NCBI RefSeq assembly: GCF_005280735.1
Contig: NZ_CP040077.1
Location: 3,906,001 to 3,970,000 of the forward strand
Reading direction: 5' to 3'
DNA length: 64,000 nt
Origin: Trinickia violacea
Lineage (GTDB): Bacteria; Pseudomonadota; Gammaproteobacteria; Burkholderiales; Burkholderiaceae
In this document: one piece after another, positions 28,115 through 35,712 of the stretch
Layout of the letters: every line of letters starts with the position of its first letter
How positions within the stretch are numbered: position 1 is the first letter of the stretch
Notes under the pieces: model-generated
What the model saw: the letters and a program-made list of their open reading frames with translations, nothing else
Database searches by the model: none
Told to the model about the DNA's origin: nothing
Made by a program: the position numbers and the translations under genes

Positions 28115-28441
28115 ATGGCAAATTACCTGTTCGTAGAATCGCGCGATCCATATGGTGCCGGGGATACCCAGCACGTCGAGGAACTGCTCAGGGGCGTACG
28201 CCAGAGGGGCAACACGGTCACGCTGTTCCTGGTTCAGAACGGCGTGCTTTCCACTCGCCCGGGGGCAAAATTCAGCGAGCGATATGCGGATCTGACGCGC
28301 AGCGGCATCACCGTCCTTGCCGATGAATTCTCCCTGCGCGAACGGGCGATCGAACGGCTGTCGGAAGGTGTCCAGAAGGCGGACATCGGACAACTCGTGG
28401 ATCTTCTCTTTGTGCCTGGGACCAAGGCCATTTGGCATTGA
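28115..28441 (+). CDS. DsrE-family sulfur-relay-like protein (first of three)
   Basis: Small cytoplasmic protein of 108 residues with a DsrE/TusBCD-like fold: MANYLFVESRDPYGAGDTQH, then RGNTVTLFLVQNGVLSTRPG, and a C-terminal LVDLLFVPGTKAIWH. DsrE and Tus proteins pass sulfur as a persulfide, or regulate redox in Rhd-Tus-Dsr systems. This copy has no cysteine in the usual position and may be a structural partner of the two downstream copies. GCAGGAGG 5 nt before the ATG. Followed after 15 bp by the second DsrE-like gene. Confidence 0.75.
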   Translation: MANYLFVESRDPYGAGDTQHVEELLRGVRQRGNTVTLFLVQNGVLSTRPGAKFSERYADLTRSGITVLADEFSLRERAIERLSEGVQKADIGQLVDLLFVPGTKAIWH

Positions 28442-28456
28442 ATCAAGGAGAACGTG

Positions 28457-28870
28457 ATGGCTACCGGTATGAAATTGACCCTGGCACTGATGGATCCCCC
28501 GTATGAGAAGGCAGCGAGCACGACGGCGCTGCGCATTGTGGATGCGGCACTGCGACGGGGGCATGACGTGACGGTGTTCGCCTACGAAGGTGCAGTCAAT
28601 CTGACCATGAAGGCGCAAGCCCCACATGCCAATCCAGTCAAGGGCACATCCGTGGAGGAGGAGGATCACCCGACCACCAGGGACTGGGTGGCAGCCTTGT
28701 TTCAACTCGCTGCCCAGCAGGGTGTCAAGCTCGATTGGATCAACTGCGGCCTGTGTGTGGACGAACGCGGCGCAGGCGACTGGATTGAGGGTCCCCGCCG
28801 CGGCAGCCCGAAAGATTTTCTCGACTCCGCGATCCAGAGCAACGCCGTGCTGGTAATCCCGACGAAATAG
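28457..28870 (+). CDS. DsrE/TusD-like sulfur carrier (second of three)
   Basis: Cytoplasmic protein of 137 residues. Strand-helix pattern KLTLALMDPPYEKAASTTAL, RGHDVTVFAYEGAVNLTMKA, ending IQSNAVLVIPTK, matches the DsrE/TusD fold. A conserved site INCGLCVDERGA carries two Cys; the second is at the position of the TusD/DsrE active cysteine, which holds a persulfide. AAGGAG lies 6 nt before ATG 28457; the GTG 3 nt upstream is less likely. The stop is 10 bp before the third gene's ATG, so the three are one operon and may form a heteromer like DsrEFH. Confidence 0.78.
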   Translation: MATGMKLTLALMDPPYEKAASTTALRIVDAALRRGHDVTVFAYEGAVNLTMKAQAPHANPVKGTSVEEEDHPTTRDWVAALFQLAAQQGVKLDWINCGLCVDERGAGDWIEGPRRGSPKDFLDSAIQSNAVLVIPTK

Positions 28871-28880
28871 GAGCCGCGCC

Positions 28881-29261
28881 ATGAAAATCCTGAGCATTGT
28901 TGAGACAGCGTACCGGGCTACGCTGGAAGAACAGGATGACACCATCCTGTGGCTGAACCATGTGCTGAAAAACGCCGGCGCGGACATCAGCCTGCTGCTG
29001 TGCGGAAGCGCCGTGAACTATGCAGCGCGCGGGCAGGATGCCACCGGCCTCGCCTTCGGCGCGCGCCGGCAGGTCCATCCGCCGGCGCTCGATAAGGATC
29101 TGGAAAAAATGATCGGCGTCGGCGTTGCCGTGTATGCGGTCACCGAGGACATGCGCGACTGTGGACTGGCACAGGAAGATGTCATCGGCGGCCTGACGCT
29201 GCTCGCGCGTGCCGAGATCCCCGCCCTGTTCGACCGCGTCGATCAGGTCTGGCACTGGTAA
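28881..29261 (+). CDS. DsrE-family sulfur carrier (third of three)
   Basis: Cytoplasmic DsrE-like protein of 126 residues. MKILSIVETAYRATLEEQDD and ILWLNHVLKNAGADISLLLC begin a DsrE fold; the conserved motif is TEDMRDCGLAQEDVIGG, where Cys fits the DsrE catalytic position. It ends in VWHW, like the first copy (IWH). GCC-ATG start has a weak AGGAG-like site in the preceding gene's end. Neighbours are the two other DsrE genes, with no tusA, rhodanese or dsrAB in the window. A GC-rich palindrome lies at 29345. Confidence 0.8.
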   Translation: MKILSIVETAYRATLEEQDDTILWLNHVLKNAGADISLLLCGSAVNYAARGQDATGLAFGARRQVHPPALDKDLEKMIGVGVAVYAVTEDMRDCGLAQEDVIGGLTLLARAEIPALFDRVDQVWHW

Positions 29262-29698
29262 CGGCTCAAGGCTGCACCGCATTCTGCTGACCGGAGGGAA
29301 TGCTTGCGTTTCGTTCGCAACCGTTGCGGCATGCCGTCAGCGAGGTGCCCCCTCCGGAGGGGGCGAATCCACTGGAGGGGCTGGGCGGTCTGCGCGGTGG
29401 TGCATAGATTTTCGTCTAAGAAAAGCAGATAGTTATTAATGTAGCTATGTTGGCGTGGTACGAATTGCAATCTTCTTGATCCTCCCGCGCGCACGAATCG
29501 TTCGAGTCACGTGAAGGTAATTGGCGGACCGCAGCGCAGCGCTACCTCTCGCCACAGAAACAATGGGCGCTGTTTGTGTAGGCTAGAGAATGCCGAGCGA
29601 AGATTGCGACGGCGTGTACGCCTTAGCCCACCTCCCAACTTCCTGTGCCGCGTCAGGGACCGTAACGCCTGGTCGACACGACTCTATGCGGGGACGCC
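29262..29698. other. Intergenic stretch after the DsrE operon
   Basis: 437 bp. It holds an 18-bp perfect palindrome GCCCCCTCCGGAGGGGGC at 29345-29362, which could end the DsrE transcript although no T-run follows. Nothing else recognised. Confidence 0.5.
29345..29362. other. 18-bp perfect palindrome
   Basis: GCCCCCTCCGGAGGGGGC, 84 bp after the last DsrE stop. Candidate terminator or protein-binding site; the lack of a uridine tract argues against a simple intrinsic terminator. Confidence 0.5.
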
Positions 29699-31504
29699 AT
29701 GGAAGATGAAAAAGACGGACGAACCCCACAGCGAGCACCGAGGTACATGTGGGCGATGTTGCGAGCGCGGGTTAGCGAATGGTTCATTGCGGGCGTCCTC
29801 TTGGCAATCACCGGCTTCGCGCCGCAGGAATTCATCGCTCGACTCATCCGCTATATTGCAACGCCAGAGAGGGTGGAGCATTTGTCGCGCTTGGCGCTCG
29901 ATGCCCGGCCGGTGATTGTCTTTGTCGGGATCGCAATCATTGTGGCTGATGCGCTGTATCGGAACCGGCACCGACCGGTAACCGCTGTCCCAGGAAGGCC
30001 GCCGCTCACTGAGGATGGAGCGGGGCGTTTGCAACCTAACGGCGGGGCGCTGGTGGAAAGCGAGCCGAGTGAGCCGGAAGCATTAGTGGTCCAAAATAAT
30101 CCATCGCTTTCGGAGGGGCGAGTGATACTGGTCGTGCTTCCGTTCGAAAGTCTCGGTGGCGGCGACAAATATGATTACTTCAGTGAGGGCTTGACTGAGG
30201 ATATGATCACCCAACTTGCCCGGCTTAGCCCGGAGCGCCTGGGTGTAATCGCCCGGACTTCGGCGATGCGCTACAAATCCACGACCAAGAACATTCATCA
30301 GATCGGCCAAGACCTCGGGGTTTCCCACGTCCTCGAGGGAAGCGTCCGGCGTGCCGGAGATCGGTTACGGGTTGCGGCGCAGCTCATCCGGGTAAGTGAC
30401 GAAACGCACCTTTGGGCCGAGACCTACGAGGGGAACCGACATGACATCCTGGCACTCCAGATCGAGGTGGCCAAGGCAATTGCCCGCGAAATCGAGATCA
30501 AGCTCACGCCGCGCGAGCAAGGGCGTTTAGACCGTACTCCTGCCATTGATGCGCGGGCGCACGAAGCGTATCTCAAGGGGCGTCACTTCTGGTCCACGCG
30601 CACCGAAGAAGGAATGCGAAAGAGCATTGAGTATTTTCAGCTCGCTATTGGACACCAGCCGAACTTTGCGGCCGCTTATGATGGAGTGGCCGATGCTTAC
30701 ACGATGCTAGCGTGTCGCGGCGTGAGCCCTGCGCGCGAAACGTTTCATAAAGCGAAAATGGCAGCCAGGAAAGCGCTGCAGATTGAACCTGATTTGGGCG
30801 AGGCTTATGCGTCACTGGCCCATGTGCGTTTGCACGATTGGGATTGGGTCGATCTGGAACAGGATTTCCTGCGCGCCATTGAACTGAATCCAGGACACGC
30901 GATCGCCTATTATTGGTACGCGGAATATCTCATGATGGCAGGCAGAGCCGAAGAAGCCATTGCCAGGGTCAGGCAGTCCCAACAGATGGATCCGTTGAAT
31001 TCAGTGCTGAATTCATCTGTTGCCATCATCTTGTACCTTGCTCGGCGATACGACCAGGCGCGGGAAGAACTCCGTAAAGCCCTGGAAATCGATCCAAACC
31101 ACTTTCTGCTTCACTTCAGGCTGGGATTGGTTTACCAGCAACAGAAGTTGTTCGATGACGCAATCGAGGAGATGCAGAAGGCTGTAACGCTTTCCGGAAG
31201 GAGCACAGAGGCGCTGACGGGGCTGGCCCAGACCTACGCTGCCGCCGACATGAGAGCGGCCATGCAGCAGATCGTGGATGCGCTGGAGACGGAATCTGAA
31301 AAGCATTACGTCCACCCCTACAACATGGCGAAAGTGTTTGGTTCGTTCGGGGACAAAGAGCAGACCTTCGGCTGGCTGGAAAAAGCCTACGATGAGCACA
31401 GTCCTGACTTCATTGAGCTCAGGACAGAACCTACCTTCGACAGCGCTCGCTTCGATCCCAGATTCTCTGAACTGCTATCCCGCGTCGGGTTCAACCAGAT
31501 CTGA
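29699..31504 (+). CDS. Membrane-anchored FlgO/TolB-like and TPR-repeat protein
   Basis: Protein of 601 residues. Two hydrophobic segments near residues 28-45 (WFIAGVLLAITGFAPQ) and 71-88 (VIVFVGIAIIVADAL) replace the winged-helix or adenylate-cyclase domain normally fused here. A FlgO-like block follows at ~143-270 (VVLPFESLGGGDKYDYFSEG, DLGVSHVLEGSVRRAGDRLR, LRVAAQLIRVSDETHLWAET). From ~290 there are about seven TPR units (IEYFQLAIGHQPNFAAAYDG, RAIELNPGHAIAYYWYAEYL, LEIDPNHFLLHFRLGLVYQQ), ending in the common FDSARFDPRFSELLSRVGF. Codon use is less GC-rich than in the polysaccharide genes. Probably a scaffold or signalling protein; function unknown. Confidence 0.82.
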   Translation: MEDEKDGRTPQRAPRYMWAMLRARVSEWFIAGVLLAITGFAPQEFIARLIRYIATPERVEHLSRLALDARPVIVFVGIAIIVADALYRNRHRPVTAVPGRPPLTEDGAGRLQPNGGALVESEPSEPEALVVQNNPSLSEGRVILVVLPFESLGGGDKYDYFSEGLTEDMITQLARLSPERLGVIARTSAMRYKSTTKNIHQIGQDLGVSHVLEGSVRRAGDRLRVAAQLIRVSDETHLWAETYEGNRHDILALQIEVAKAIAREIEIKLTPREQGRLDRTPAIDARAHEAYLKGRHFWSTRTEEGMRKSIEYFQLAIGHQPNFAAAYDGVADAYTMLACRGVSPARETFHKAKMAARKALQIEPDLGEAYASLAHVRLHDWDWVDLEQDFLRAIELNPGHAIAYYWYAEYLMMAGRAEEAIARVRQSQQMDPLNSVLNSSVAIILYLARRYDQAREELRKALEIDPNHFLLHFRLGLVYQQQKLFDDAIEEMQKAVTLSGRSTEALTGLAQTYAAADMRAAMQQIVDALETESEKHYVHPYNMAKVFGSFGDKEQTFGWLEKAYDEHSPDFIELRTEPTFDSARFDPRFSELLSRVGFNQI

Positions 31505-31915
31505 AGGACGACGCTCTGTGATGGGCGCCAGGGCAAGTGGTTGCGCATTACTCCGGCTGCAGTCGCTGAACTCGATCGCCCGTCGCCGTGAACAGGATGC
31601 TGCTCGAGTTGCGCGGACCAGGCCCCCGGGGGCTCGCGCGCGCCCAGGGATTGAATGGCTCATATTTGCTCTACAGCCGCCGATCGAAAATACAGTTTGA
31701 CCGGCTCCTTCGAGTCGAAATGGGTCCGTCGAGCAACACACGTCGTCGGGCCAAAATCTGCCTCTGGGGCGCTTTGAGCGGTTGAGTTGGGTGAAAGTCA
31801 CCGGACCACTGTATGGGTAATCAGTCATCCGAACAACCTATCCGTTAGACAGAGGGAGGCGGTATGGCCGTGTGGCAAGAAGGCGAAGAAAGGATTGGAG
31901 CGCGGCCAAATCGAT
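31505..31915. other. Gene-free stretch before the right boundary repeat
   Basis: 411 bp between the TPR gene and the repeat. No gene, hairpin or IS end was recognised. Confidence 0.4.
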
Positions 31916-32147
31916 AGCGTCGATTTGACGCGAACGGACGAAATTCCGTGCCGCGTGTAAACGGGACTTACCGCGAGCGATAACGGTTTCCCACGGTTGC
32001 CTTCGGGACACCGGTACTAACAGGGTTGAGTGCCTCCGGGCTAGGCCGTCCGCCCAGGACGCGCTTTTGGTTACTTTTGGCAAGGACAAAAGTGACCCCG
32101 GTCCCGGGGAGGGACGGACTATACGAACCGCCGCGAATTCAAAGTTG
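31916..32147 (-). repeat. Right 232-bp boundary repeat (inverted partner of 11839-12070)
   Basis: Its minus strand aligns without gaps to 11839-12070, about 20 differences by eye. The hairpin in it has one mismatch (GTCACTTTTG/CAAAAGTAAC). Just beyond it, the GAATTCAAAGTTGCA end sequence is repeated once more at 32191-32205. Confidence 0.92.
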
Positions 32148-32219
32148 CACCACAAACCCAAGCAAAACGACACAACCCCAGCACCCGCCACGAATTCAAA
32201 GTTGCACGAGACAAAAACC

Positions 32220-33965
32220 TCAATCCTTAGCAGCACGCCCACCAGCCCCCACATGCGCAAGCGAAGAAGCCGCAAACGGCAACGCCTCCATCGTCTTCGA
32301 TTCCATCCCGCGCCGCTCGCCGCCGAGCGTATCGGTCGATGCGATCACCGCCTCCGGGTTACCCAGCGCCTCCGCGAGATGCGCGGCGAGACGCAAGGCG
32401 AGCGCCGTGATGGTGATCGTCGGAAAGTTCGCGCCGACCGTCGGAAACACGGAACTGCCCGCGATATGCAGGTTGCTCATGCCGTGCACCTTGCAATTGC
32501 GGTCGACGACGCCCTCCTTCGGCGAATCGTGCATCCGCGTGGTCCCCATGTGATGCCACGTGCCTTCGAGCGCGTCAGGCCAGGCGCGGCCTTGCAGCGG
32601 CGCATCGAGCGTCACCTCGGCGACGCCGCCCGCGCGCAGCGCTTCGGCAACGAGCGCGAACGTGCGATCGAACGTGCGCTTCACCAATTCATCGAGCCGC
32701 CACTCGACTTTCACGCGCGGCATGCCGAGACGGTCGCGCAGCGCCGACAGCGTCACGCGGCTGTCGCGGTTCGGCGCCGCTTCGACGATCGCTTGCATCT
32801 TCACATCGGTGATGAGCGGGCGCGGCTGCAACAGGCGCGTCACGCCGAAGCCGACCGTATCGATCGGGTGCGCGGCCATCGTCGCGAGATCGTCGCGCAG
32901 CCTCCAGCCCGGCTGATCCTTGCGCAGGAGCGCCTGCTTGCAGCGGATCAGCGCTTCGGCGCCGGCGCTGCCTTCGCCGTAGAAGAGCGAGTAGAACCAC
33001 ATGCGCGAGTTGAGCAGCCCCTCGCGCTCGAGCACCTCGTGCGTCAGCGCGAACTGCGACGAGATGAACGTGCCGTTGGCGGACACGGCCGCGTTTTGAT
33101 AGTGATACTTGATGTCGTAGAGCTTGTTGCGCGCCCACGCTTTGGTAAAGCGCACGCTGCCCGACGTGAGCCGCGGATGATCCATGAAGAAACGGCCGAC
33201 GACGTCGTTGCCGTTGCCGAGCCCCGCCGCCTGCACCTCGTTCGACGCAAGCAGAAGCCGTGCATTCTCGATGCCGCCTGTCGCGAGCACGAAGTGCTTC
33301 GCCGCCACCGTCATATGGCGGCCCGACAGCGTCGCGACCCGGATGCGCTTCACCGTCTTCGCTTCGCTGTCGGTATCGATGTGCACCGCGTTCGCGTTCA
33401 GGAACACGCGCACGTGAGTCGAACGATCCAGGTCCTGCCGATAGAGCTTGCCGAAACGCGCCGGAGGGCTGAACTGAGAGACGGTATCGCGCACCTCGCC
33501 GGTGACGAGCGGCACGCGCCGCACGTCGGCGCGGCCGATTGCGCCTTCCCAATAGGCCGGATCGAAATTATTGGGGCCGAGCTTCAGGAAGCCGTGGGTA
33601 CTCGCATAGTACGGCGCGAGTTCGTCGAGACCGAATGGCCAGCCGCTATGCGCGACCCAGTCGCGCTTGTCGAAGTCCCATGGGTCGAGGGGCCGGCACC
33701 AGCCTCCCCAGCAATTGCTGCTGCCGCCCAGGAAACGGCTGCGGCTGCCGTCGGCGAACGAGTACGGCAAGCCGATGTTCTCGCCGCGGTAGAGGTCGCG
33801 GGTTTCGTCGTCCGCCTTGTAGCCGCCGCTTTCGAGCAAGCACGTGTCGATGCCGAGGCGATGCATTTCCAGCGCGAGCGTAATGCCCGCCACGCCTGCT
33901 CCGATGATGCAGATCGTGGCTTCGACTTCTACGCCTTCCTCGACACCTCGTGTATCAATGAACAT
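32220..33965 (-). CDS. GMC-type FAD-dependent oxidoreductase
   Basis: FAD-dependent oxidoreductase of 581 residues in the GMC group (glucose/choline/sugar alcohol oxidation). The N-terminal Rossmann motif is CIIGAGVAGITLALEMHRLG with the ribose-binding glutamate in LLESGGY. FLGGSSNCWGGWCRPLD is the family's GGSS block, HFVLATGGIENARLLL the second FAD region, and the C-terminus has HHMGTTRMHD and GSSVFPTVGANFPTITITAL with the catalytic His region. Start at 33965 chosen because the upstream frame (opposite composition) is not protein-like; GGGAG lies upstream. It is the first polysaccharide-side gene after the 20-kb block, and could oxidise a sugar of the polymer or a lipid-linked intermediate (inference). 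Confidence 0.87.
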   Translation of the reverse strand: MFIDTRGVEEGVEVEATICIIGAGVAGITLALEMHRLGIDTCLLESGGYKADDETRDLYRGENIGLPYSFADGSRSRFLGGSSNCWGGWCRPLDPWDFDKRDWVAHSGWPFGLDELAPYYASTHGFLKLGPNNFDPAYWEGAIGRADVRRVPLVTGEVRDTVSQFSPPARFGKLYRQDLDRSTHVRVFLNANAVHIDTDSEAKTVKRIRVATLSGRHMTVAAKHFVLATGGIENARLLLASNEVQAAGLGNGNDVVGRFFMDHPRLTSGSVRFTKAWARNKLYDIKYHYQNAAVSANGTFISSQFALTHEVLEREGLLNSRMWFYSLFYGEGSAGAEALIRCKQALLRKDQPGWRLRDDLATMAAHPIDTVGFGVTRLLQPRPLITDVKMQAIVEAAPNRDSRVTLSALRDRLGMPRVKVEWRLDELVKRTFDRTFALVAEALRAGGVAEVTLDAPLQGRAWPDALEGTWHHMGTTRMHDSPKEGVVDRNCKVHGMSNLHIAGSSVFPTVGANFPTITITALALRLAAHLAEALGNPEAVIASTDTLGGERRGMESKTMEALPFAASSLAHVGAGGRAAKD

Positions 33966-34297
33966 ATCCCCATGCTCCCATCTTCTTGCGGCGTTGTTTC
34001 CGTGCTCGCTGCAAACGCCTGTATGCAATCTTCGAACGCCGCTGTCATCGTCACCCGCCAACATCCCTGCGCCGACAGCCAAGCAAGGAGGGTTCCCGTG
34101 CGACAGCGCACATCCGGTGTAAACGAGGCAAGGGCGCGGCAATTCAAGCGAGACGCGGGGCACAGATCCGGTGCGGCTGCGCAAGGCGTTTCACCCACCG
34201 CGGGATGAGTTTCTTGAGGATTTCTTAGTGGACGCGATTCGCGCGAGACTGTTGCGGCGTGTCGACGGATCGGCCCCGTTGCGACACGCCAATCCGT
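33966..34297. other. Leader region of the GMC oxidoreductase gene
   Basis: 332 bp between the acetyltransferase stop and the GMC start, both genes on the minus strand. I looked for a riboswitch fold and found none that I could defend. No other gene is seen. Confidence 0.4.
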
Positions 34298-34924
34298 TCA
34301 ATAATCGAACCGCTTGCGAATGAACCGGCACGGATTTCCCCCATAGACCCCCTCCGGCGCCAACGACCGATGCACGACGGACTGCGGCGTGACCACGGCC
34401 GAGCGCCCGATCGTCACGCCCATCTGCACGACGCACTTCGAGGTGATCCAGACCCCGTCTTCGATCACGATCGGCTCGACGAGCAGATCCATCGTCTTCG
34501 TCATGTCGTGCGAGCCCGTCGTGAGAAACGTGCCTTGTGAAATGCAGACGTTGGAGCCGATCCGGATCGTCGTCTGGTTGTAGATCCAGACGTCGACGCC
34601 GAACCAGCTGTGATCGCCGACTTCGAGATTCCACGGCGCCTTCACCCGCAGCGAATGCGGGAAACGGCAGCCGACGCCGATCTTCGCGCCGAATAGCCGC
34701 AGCAGCGCGATGCGCAGCGCGGAACTCGGCACGAGCTTGTTGTTGATGATGCAGGCTTCTACGACATACCAGACGGCCTCGGTCAGAAAACCGCGCTTCG
34801 CAACATAGTTGCCCTTGCCCGCCTGGCTCAGATCGATGACCTTCCCGGCCTGGCCGCGAGCACCGGCGTGCTTCGAGCTCTCCTGCTCCACACCGGCCTC
34901 GCCGTGTTCGATGGTTTGCTCCAT
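34298..34924 (-). CDS. WcaF-like hexapeptide-repeat acetyltransferase
   Basis: Left-handed beta-helix O-acetyltransferase of 208 residues, like the colanic acid enzyme WcaF. The first ~50 residues are linker; then ALRIALLRLFGAKIGVGCRF begins the WcaF domain, followed by hexapeptide turns (IGSNVCISQGTFLTTGSHD, VIEDGVWITSKCVVQMGVTI) and ends VYGGNPCRFIRKRF. The catalytic His is in TTGSHDM. It should add acetyl from acetyl-CoA to the lipid-linked oligosaccharide in the cytoplasm. Same strand as the GMC gene. Confidence 0.87.
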   Translation of the reverse strand: MEQTIEHGEAGVEQESSKHAGARGQAGKVIDLSQAGKGNYVAKRGFLTEAVWYVVEACIINNKLVPSSALRIALLRLFGAKIGVGCRFPHSLRVKAPWNLEVGDHSWFGVDVWIYNQTTIRIGSNVCISQGTFLTTGSHDMTKTMDLLVEPIVIEDGVWITSKCVVQMGVTIGRSAVVTPQSVVHRSLAPEGVYGGNPCRFIRKRFDY

Positions 34925-35144
34925 GTCTACAAAACCCCCAGGAACGTTTCTGGCTCGCTCAAGAAGACAGGCTGCTGTCTTCGCAATGGCAGAGCTGAAT
35001 GTATGTGGACTACGCGTCGATTATGGTTCGGCATCTCTCACAACGACCGCGGGATCTCCGTCAATGGCCGCATGAGCAAGACTTTTGGCGGCTATGGGCG
35101 GCTCGATTGCGGGAGCATGCCTAAGTGCATTGAGAGGCAACACA
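34925..35144. promoter_or_regulatory. Divergent intergenic region
   Basis: 220 bp between the minus-strand acetyltransferase and the plus-strand secreted protein; it must carry two promoters. Lower GC than the neighbours. No boxes assigned. Confidence 0.35.
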
Positions 35145-35675
35145 ATGACGACTGATTTCCGCCGCACGCGTGTCGCGCTGCTACTCACCTTAACGCCGCT
35201 CCTGCTGGCGGTCTGCAAGCCTGCACTCGCGCAACAGAACGCAGCACCGAACGCCAATACGCGCAACGGCAACGCCGCCGCGACACGTCCGGACGACGAT
35301 GCCGTGCTCGGCCCGACCGAACAGGGCCACGGCGCCGCGATGGACGCCGATGCCGCGCGCATGCGCGGCGCGGCGCGCGAAGACGATTTGCTCGGCGCGC
35401 CTGCGCCTTACGGCGACCCCTACACCTCCCAATTCGAAAACGGCTCCAACGGCGCGCAGCAAACCGACTTGATGAACGCCGAGAGCGTGCCGATGAACGG
35501 CCTCGCCAACAAGGGCAAGCAAGGCGCGGCCGACCCGCTGCCCGGCAAGGCCGCCCCGAAGGACGCTCAGGCCGTAACGCGCACGCCGGCCAACGCCGCC
35601 AAGTCGGTCTATCGCGGCTCGGCCGATCCCCTCAATCCCGACAAGCAACAGCCGATCTACCGCACGCCGTGGTGA
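35145..35675 (+). CDS. Secreted low-complexity hypothetical protein
   Basis: Exported protein of 176 residues. Residues 1-28 form a signal peptide (RRTRVALLLTLTPLLLAVCK, cleavage near PALAQQ). The mature part is Ala/Asn/Gly-rich and unstructured, with acidic patches (DDDAVLGPTEQ) and a short repeated YRGSADPLNPDKQQPIYRTP end. GAGAGG lies 8 nt before the ATG. It is the only plus-strand gene between two polysaccharide modules and is convergent with the WcaI-like transferase, 37 bp away. Not recognised; a role in polymer binding or export is only suggested by position. Confidence 0.6.
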   Translation: MTTDFRRTRVALLLTLTPLLLAVCKPALAQQNAAPNANTRNGNAAATRPDDDAVLGPTEQGHGAAMDADAARMRGAAREDDLLGAPAPYGDPYTSQFENGSNGAQQTDLMNAESVPMNGLANKGKQGAADPLPGKAAPKDAQAVTRTPANAAKSVYRGSADPLNPDKQQPIYRTPW

Positions 35676-35712
35676 GCGCGGGCTATCGCACTCTCCACTA
35701 CGGCAACCTCCA

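Noticed and set aside
32067..34208. 713-codon open frame on the plus strand across the GMC gene
   Set aside because: Antisense to a gene with clear FAD motifs; very Arg/His-rich composition typical of GC-rich shadow frames.
33966..34297. Possible riboswitch in the GMC leader
   Set aside because: No match to consensus elements that I know could be drawn; GC-rich fold only.
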